This document shows, piece after piece, positions 61,592-64,000 of a stretch of 64,000 nucleotides of DNA (position 1 is the stretch's first letter; every line of letters begins with the position of its first letter). The notes below the pieces were generated by a model, which was not told where the DNA came from, ran no database searches, and saw only the letters and a list, made by a program, of their open reading frames with translations. The DNA is from Corynebacterium nuruki S6-4. GTDB taxonomy: Bacteria > Actinomycetota > Actinomycetes > Mycobacteriales > Mycobacteriaceae. Made by a program: the position numbers and the translations under genes. The stretch lies in NCBI RefSeq assembly GCF_007970465.1, contig NZ_CP042429.1, positions 1,922,001-1,986,000 on the forward strand, given 5' to 3'.

Positions 61592-62992
61592 TCAGCGGAA
61601 CCGCTCCGGCAGTTCCGGCTCACCGAGCGACAGCATCAGCCGGTTCGCCCAGTTGAAGAAGGCGGCACCGTTGATGACGTCCAGGATCGACGCGTCATCG
61701 AGGCCGGCGGCACGCAGGGCGTCCACGTGCGGGGTACTGAACCGCACCGGGGTGGCGGCGAGCGCGACCGAGGCGTCCCGGACCGCGTTCCACACCGGGT
61801 CGCCGAGGTCGGCGCCCGGCCCCTCGTCACAGAGCCGCTGGACCGCGGCGGCACGGTCGGAGGCGTCCCCGTAGTGCTCCGATTCCTTGATCGCCCGGCC
61901 GGTGTGCACCGAGGCGCAGTACACGCAGCCGTTGAACCGGCTGGTCACCGCGGCGGACAGCTCCCGCTCGGCGCGACCCACACCGTCGGTGGTGTTGAAG
62001 AAGATGTCCCGGTCGGTCAGGGTACGGGCCTCGAGCGCGTCAGGGTCCCGGGCGAGCAGCCGGAAGTACTCCGACTTCGCCCGCAGCGGGTCGACCAGGG
62101 CCTCGCGCTGCCGGTCGGTGAGGTCCGCCTCCGCCGTCGGCGGCACCCACGGCACCCAGCCGAGGGAGTGGGTGACGAAGCGGGTCGGGCGGGCCAGGTC
62201 CGGGTAGCTGAGGACGTCGAAGGCGCCACCGGTCAGGTCGCCGTCCCCGTCCTTCTCCCCCTCGGCCGCAGCACCGTCGGTGTGCGGGTGGCGGGGGGCG
62301 GTGGTGCCGTCGAACCGGCGCACGTCACCGACCGGGATACGCCGGGCCGCCACCCCGAGACCGTGGGCGGTGCGCACCTGGAAGGTGAGGAAGGCGATGA
62401 GCTGGGCGAGGCTGACGACCTCGGTGGGGGTCCAGCCGGCCTGGGCCAGCGGGGCGAGGCGCTCCGGGCGGGAGTCCCGCGGGTGCAGGACGAGAACGTG
62501 GGCGAACTCGACGGCGGCGGACAGCCGGTCGCCGAGGACCCGCCGTTCCGACCCGGAGACGGTGAACGTCGGCCCCGGCGCGGACTCCCCGGCGAGGTCG
62601 GGTTCCCGGTAGTCGCCGTAGGGGCCGGTGAGGCCGGACGCGTTGACCAGCGCGCGGGCGTCCGAGACGACGGCGGCGAGGACGGCCACCAGGTCGGGGT
62701 TCGTGTCCTCGACCTCGTCGGCGAGCATGTCGGCGTAGACCCCGGTCGCCCGGGCGGCGGCGGTCGCCCCGCCGTGCAGGCCGGTGACGAAGGCGGCGAC
62801 GGCGTACCGTTCCGCGTTGCTGAAGTTGCCCTGCACGGCCGGGTCGGTGGGTTCGAACAGGGCGGTGAAGCTGCGCTGCGCGTTCTCGCGGGCCTGTGCC
62901 CGGTGGTGGCGCAGCGCCGCGATGGGCCCGGTGGTCTCCGAATCCTCGTCGATCTCGGCGAGGTAGTCGATAAGGTCGTTGCTCACAGTCAT
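61592..62992 (-). CDS. fused CMD / alkylhydroperoxidase-domain protein
   Basis: 466-aa protein that joins two AhpD-like helical domains. The first (ERYAVAAFVTGLHGG) lacks the Cys pair; the second has the active CxxC (FNGCVYCASVH, Cys356 and Cys359 with a downstream His). Elsewhere these occur as two genes (CMD-domain and alkylhydroperoxidase-domain proteins) next to peptide-type ABC transporters. It probably handles a peroxide or acts as a redox carrier in the operon's pathway. A hydrophilic insertion with EGEKDGDGD lies between the halves. Its ATG overlaps the ABC gene's stop by 4 bp. Confidence 0.82.
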   Translation of the reverse strand: MTVSNDLIDYLAEIDEDSETTGPIAALRHHRAQARENAQRSFTALFEPTDPAVQGNFSNAERYAVAAFVTGLHGGATAAARATGVYADMLADEVEDTNPDLVAVLAAVVSDARALVNASGLTGPYGDYREPDLAGESAPGPTFTVSGSERRVLGDRLSAAVEFAHVLVLHPRDSRPERLAPLAQAGWTPTEVVSLAQLIAFLTFQVRTAHGLGVAARRIPVGDVRRFDGTTAPRHPHTDGAAAEGEKDGDGDLTGGAFDVLSYPDLARPTRFVTHSLGWVPWVPPTAEADLTDRQREALVDPLRAKSEYFRLLARDPDALEARTLTDRDIFFNTTDGVGRAERELSAAVTSRFNGCVYCASVHTGRAIKESEHYGDASDRAAAVQRLCDEGPGADLGDPVWNAVRDASVALAATPVRFSTPHVDALRAAGLDDASILDVINGAAFFNWANRLMLSLGEPELPERFR

Positions 62993-64000
62993 AAGCCCAG
63001 GTTAAACCCGCCGGAGCGGTAGCGCTCCCCCGGGATCGCGGCGAGCAGCTGTCCGGTGAACTCCGTGGCGGGATGTTCGAAGATCTCCGGGGTCGGGCCG
63101 GACTCCATCTGCCGGCCGTGGCTCATCACCGACACGGTGTCGCTGATCTCGCGGACCACCGACAGGTCGTGCGAGATGAACACGTACGTCAGCCCGAGAT
63201 CGCGCTGCAGTTCGTCGAGGAGGGTGAGGATCTGCGACTGCACCGTGACATCCAGGGCCGAGACCGCCTCGTCGAGGACGACGAGTTCCGGGTCGAGGAT
63301 CAGCGCCCGGGCGATCGCCACGCGCTGCCGCTGGCCGCCGGACAGTTCCGCCGGACGCCGCTGGGCGATGTCGCCGGTCACCGACCCCGAGCCGCTGCCG
63401 AGTGCGACGCGGTCGAGGATGCCGGTGACCTTCTCCCGCACCGCACCGGCCGACAGGTCGGTGAGGTTGCGCAGGGGTTCGGCGAGGATCCGGCCGACAC
63501 TCTGCCGGGGATCGAGGGAACTGTAGGGATTCTGGTAGACGAGCTGGACCCGCCGGCGCAGGTCGCGGCGTCCGGCCTGGTCGAGGGTGTCGACCCGCAG
63601 GTCGCCGAGGCGCACCTCGCCGGCGGTCGGCGCCTGGAAGGCGGCGATCATGCGGGCGACGGTGGACTTGCCGGAGCCGGATTCACCGACGATGGCGTGG
63701 GTGGTGCCGGGGGCGACGGTGAAGGAGACGTCGTCGACGGCGACGAGCGGGTCCCGGCCCCGGCCGCGGGAGAATTCGCGGCGCAGGCCGGTGACCTCCA
63801 GCAGCGGTTCCGGGGTCGGCGCACCGGTGGCGGGCCCGGGCCGGTAGGTGGACTGTTCCACCGCGCTGACCAGGGAGGGGGCGTCCGCCAGGAGGCGTCG
63901 GGTGTAGGGGTCCTTCGGGTCGGTGAGGATGCGGTCGGTCGGGCCGGTCTCCTTCACCTCACCGCCCTGCATGACGACGAGCCGGTCGGCGCGGTCCCCG
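62989..64000 (-). CDS. fused dual ABC ATPase of a dipeptide/nickel-type importer (5' end outside window)
   Basis: The visible 337 codons hold the end of one ATPase (MQGGEVKETGPTDRILTDPK, PYTRRLLADAPSLV, the oligopeptide-type tail) directly followed by a complete second ATPase: Walker A IVGESGSGKSTVARM, Q-loop VYQNPYSSLDP, signature LSGGQRQRVAIARAL, Walker B LVVLDEAVSALD, and the switch His in FISHDLSVV. DppD and DppF-like halves are therefore in one chain. The reading frame stays open to the window edge. It energises import of the substrate used by the downstream enzymes. Confidence 0.9.
   Translation of the reverse strand, partial: GDRADRLVVMQGGEVKETGPTDRILTDPKDPYTRRLLADAPSLVSAVEQSTYRPGPATGAPTPEPLLEVTGLRREFSRGRGRDPLVAVDDVSFTVAPGTTHAIVGESGSGKSTVARMIAAFQAPTAGEVRLGDLRVDTLDQAGRRDLRRRVQLVYQNPYSSLDPRQSVGRILAEPLRNLTDLSAGAVREKVTGILDRVALGSGSGSVTGDIAQRRPAELSGGQRQRVAIARALILDPELVVLDEAVSALDVTVQSQILTLLDELQRDLGLTYVFISHDLSVVREISDTVSVMSHGRQMESGPTPEIFEHPATEFTGQLLAAIPGERYRSGGFNLGL

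Overview
The window comes from a high-GC actinomycete with a mycolic-acid envelope, most likely a Corynebacterium or close relative. Support: a secreted mycolyltransferase (antigen 85 type), a stand-alone ctaD with no other oxidase genes beside it (as in corynebacteria), tandem OafA/YrhL acyltransferases with SGNH domains, a lipid kinase/flavoprotein/TetR block matching M. tuberculosis Rv2250c-Rv2252 with glpD nearby, and many genes whose -10 hexamer lies 7-8 nt before the start codon (leaderless transcripts). There is no tRNA, rRNA, CRISPR array or integrase that I can see. All functional calls come from reading motifs; no database search was run.

Layout. 1-6.0 kb: the end of an MHS-family transporter, an SRPBCC-epimerase fusion, a small protein and a 972-aa FAD/4Fe-4S 2-hydroxyacid dehydrogenase. 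6.3-21.6 kb: a large defence island. A six-gene operon encodes a Z1-domain SF2 ATPase, a PD-(D/E)XK protein, a paraMORC-type GHKL ATPase, two proteins I cannot assign with confidence and a MORC/MutL-type GHKL ATPase. It converges on a vsr / C5-methyltransferase pair on the other strand, and a divergent 1156-aa SWIM zinc-finger protein follows. The methyltransferase carries a C-terminal Endo III/MutY-like 4Fe-4S domain. Codon and base use in this island look less GC-rich than the flanks (not computed). A YbjQ protein and a HigBA toxin-antitoxin pair follow.

22.9-34.3 kb: two MFS exporters, the mycolyltransferase, a VOC protein, a structured repeat-rich intergenic region, a secreted lipase, ctaD behind a very long hairpin terminator, a LysR regulator and an unusually long GntR/FCD regulator divergent from putA. 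34.5-42.5 kb: putA, an SDR gene and a small gene enclosed by two inverted copies of a 130-bp repeat, then the DAG kinase/flavoprotein pair. 42.6-53.3 kb: TetR, a run of exported enzymes (two polysaccharide deacetylases, SGNH esterase, lipoprotein hydrolase, L,D-transpeptidase), glpD, a PG-repeat membrane protein, a 36-aa membrane peptide, a methyltransferase pair and a small exported protein. 53.6-58.9 kb: two tandem acyltransferases that share near-identical membrane halves. 59.0-64.0 kb: a translationally coupled operon with a fused dual ABC ATPase, a fused alkylhydroperoxidase-domain protein, acyl-CoA dehydrogenase, thioesterase and aldo/keto reductase.

The most interesting part is the defence island. 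It matches the MORC/Z1 restriction-modification neighbourhoods known from comparative genomics, but it adds a methyltransferase-glycosylase-like fusion, a second GHKL ATPase, two poorly characterised proteins and a SWIM protein that may be an additional subunit.
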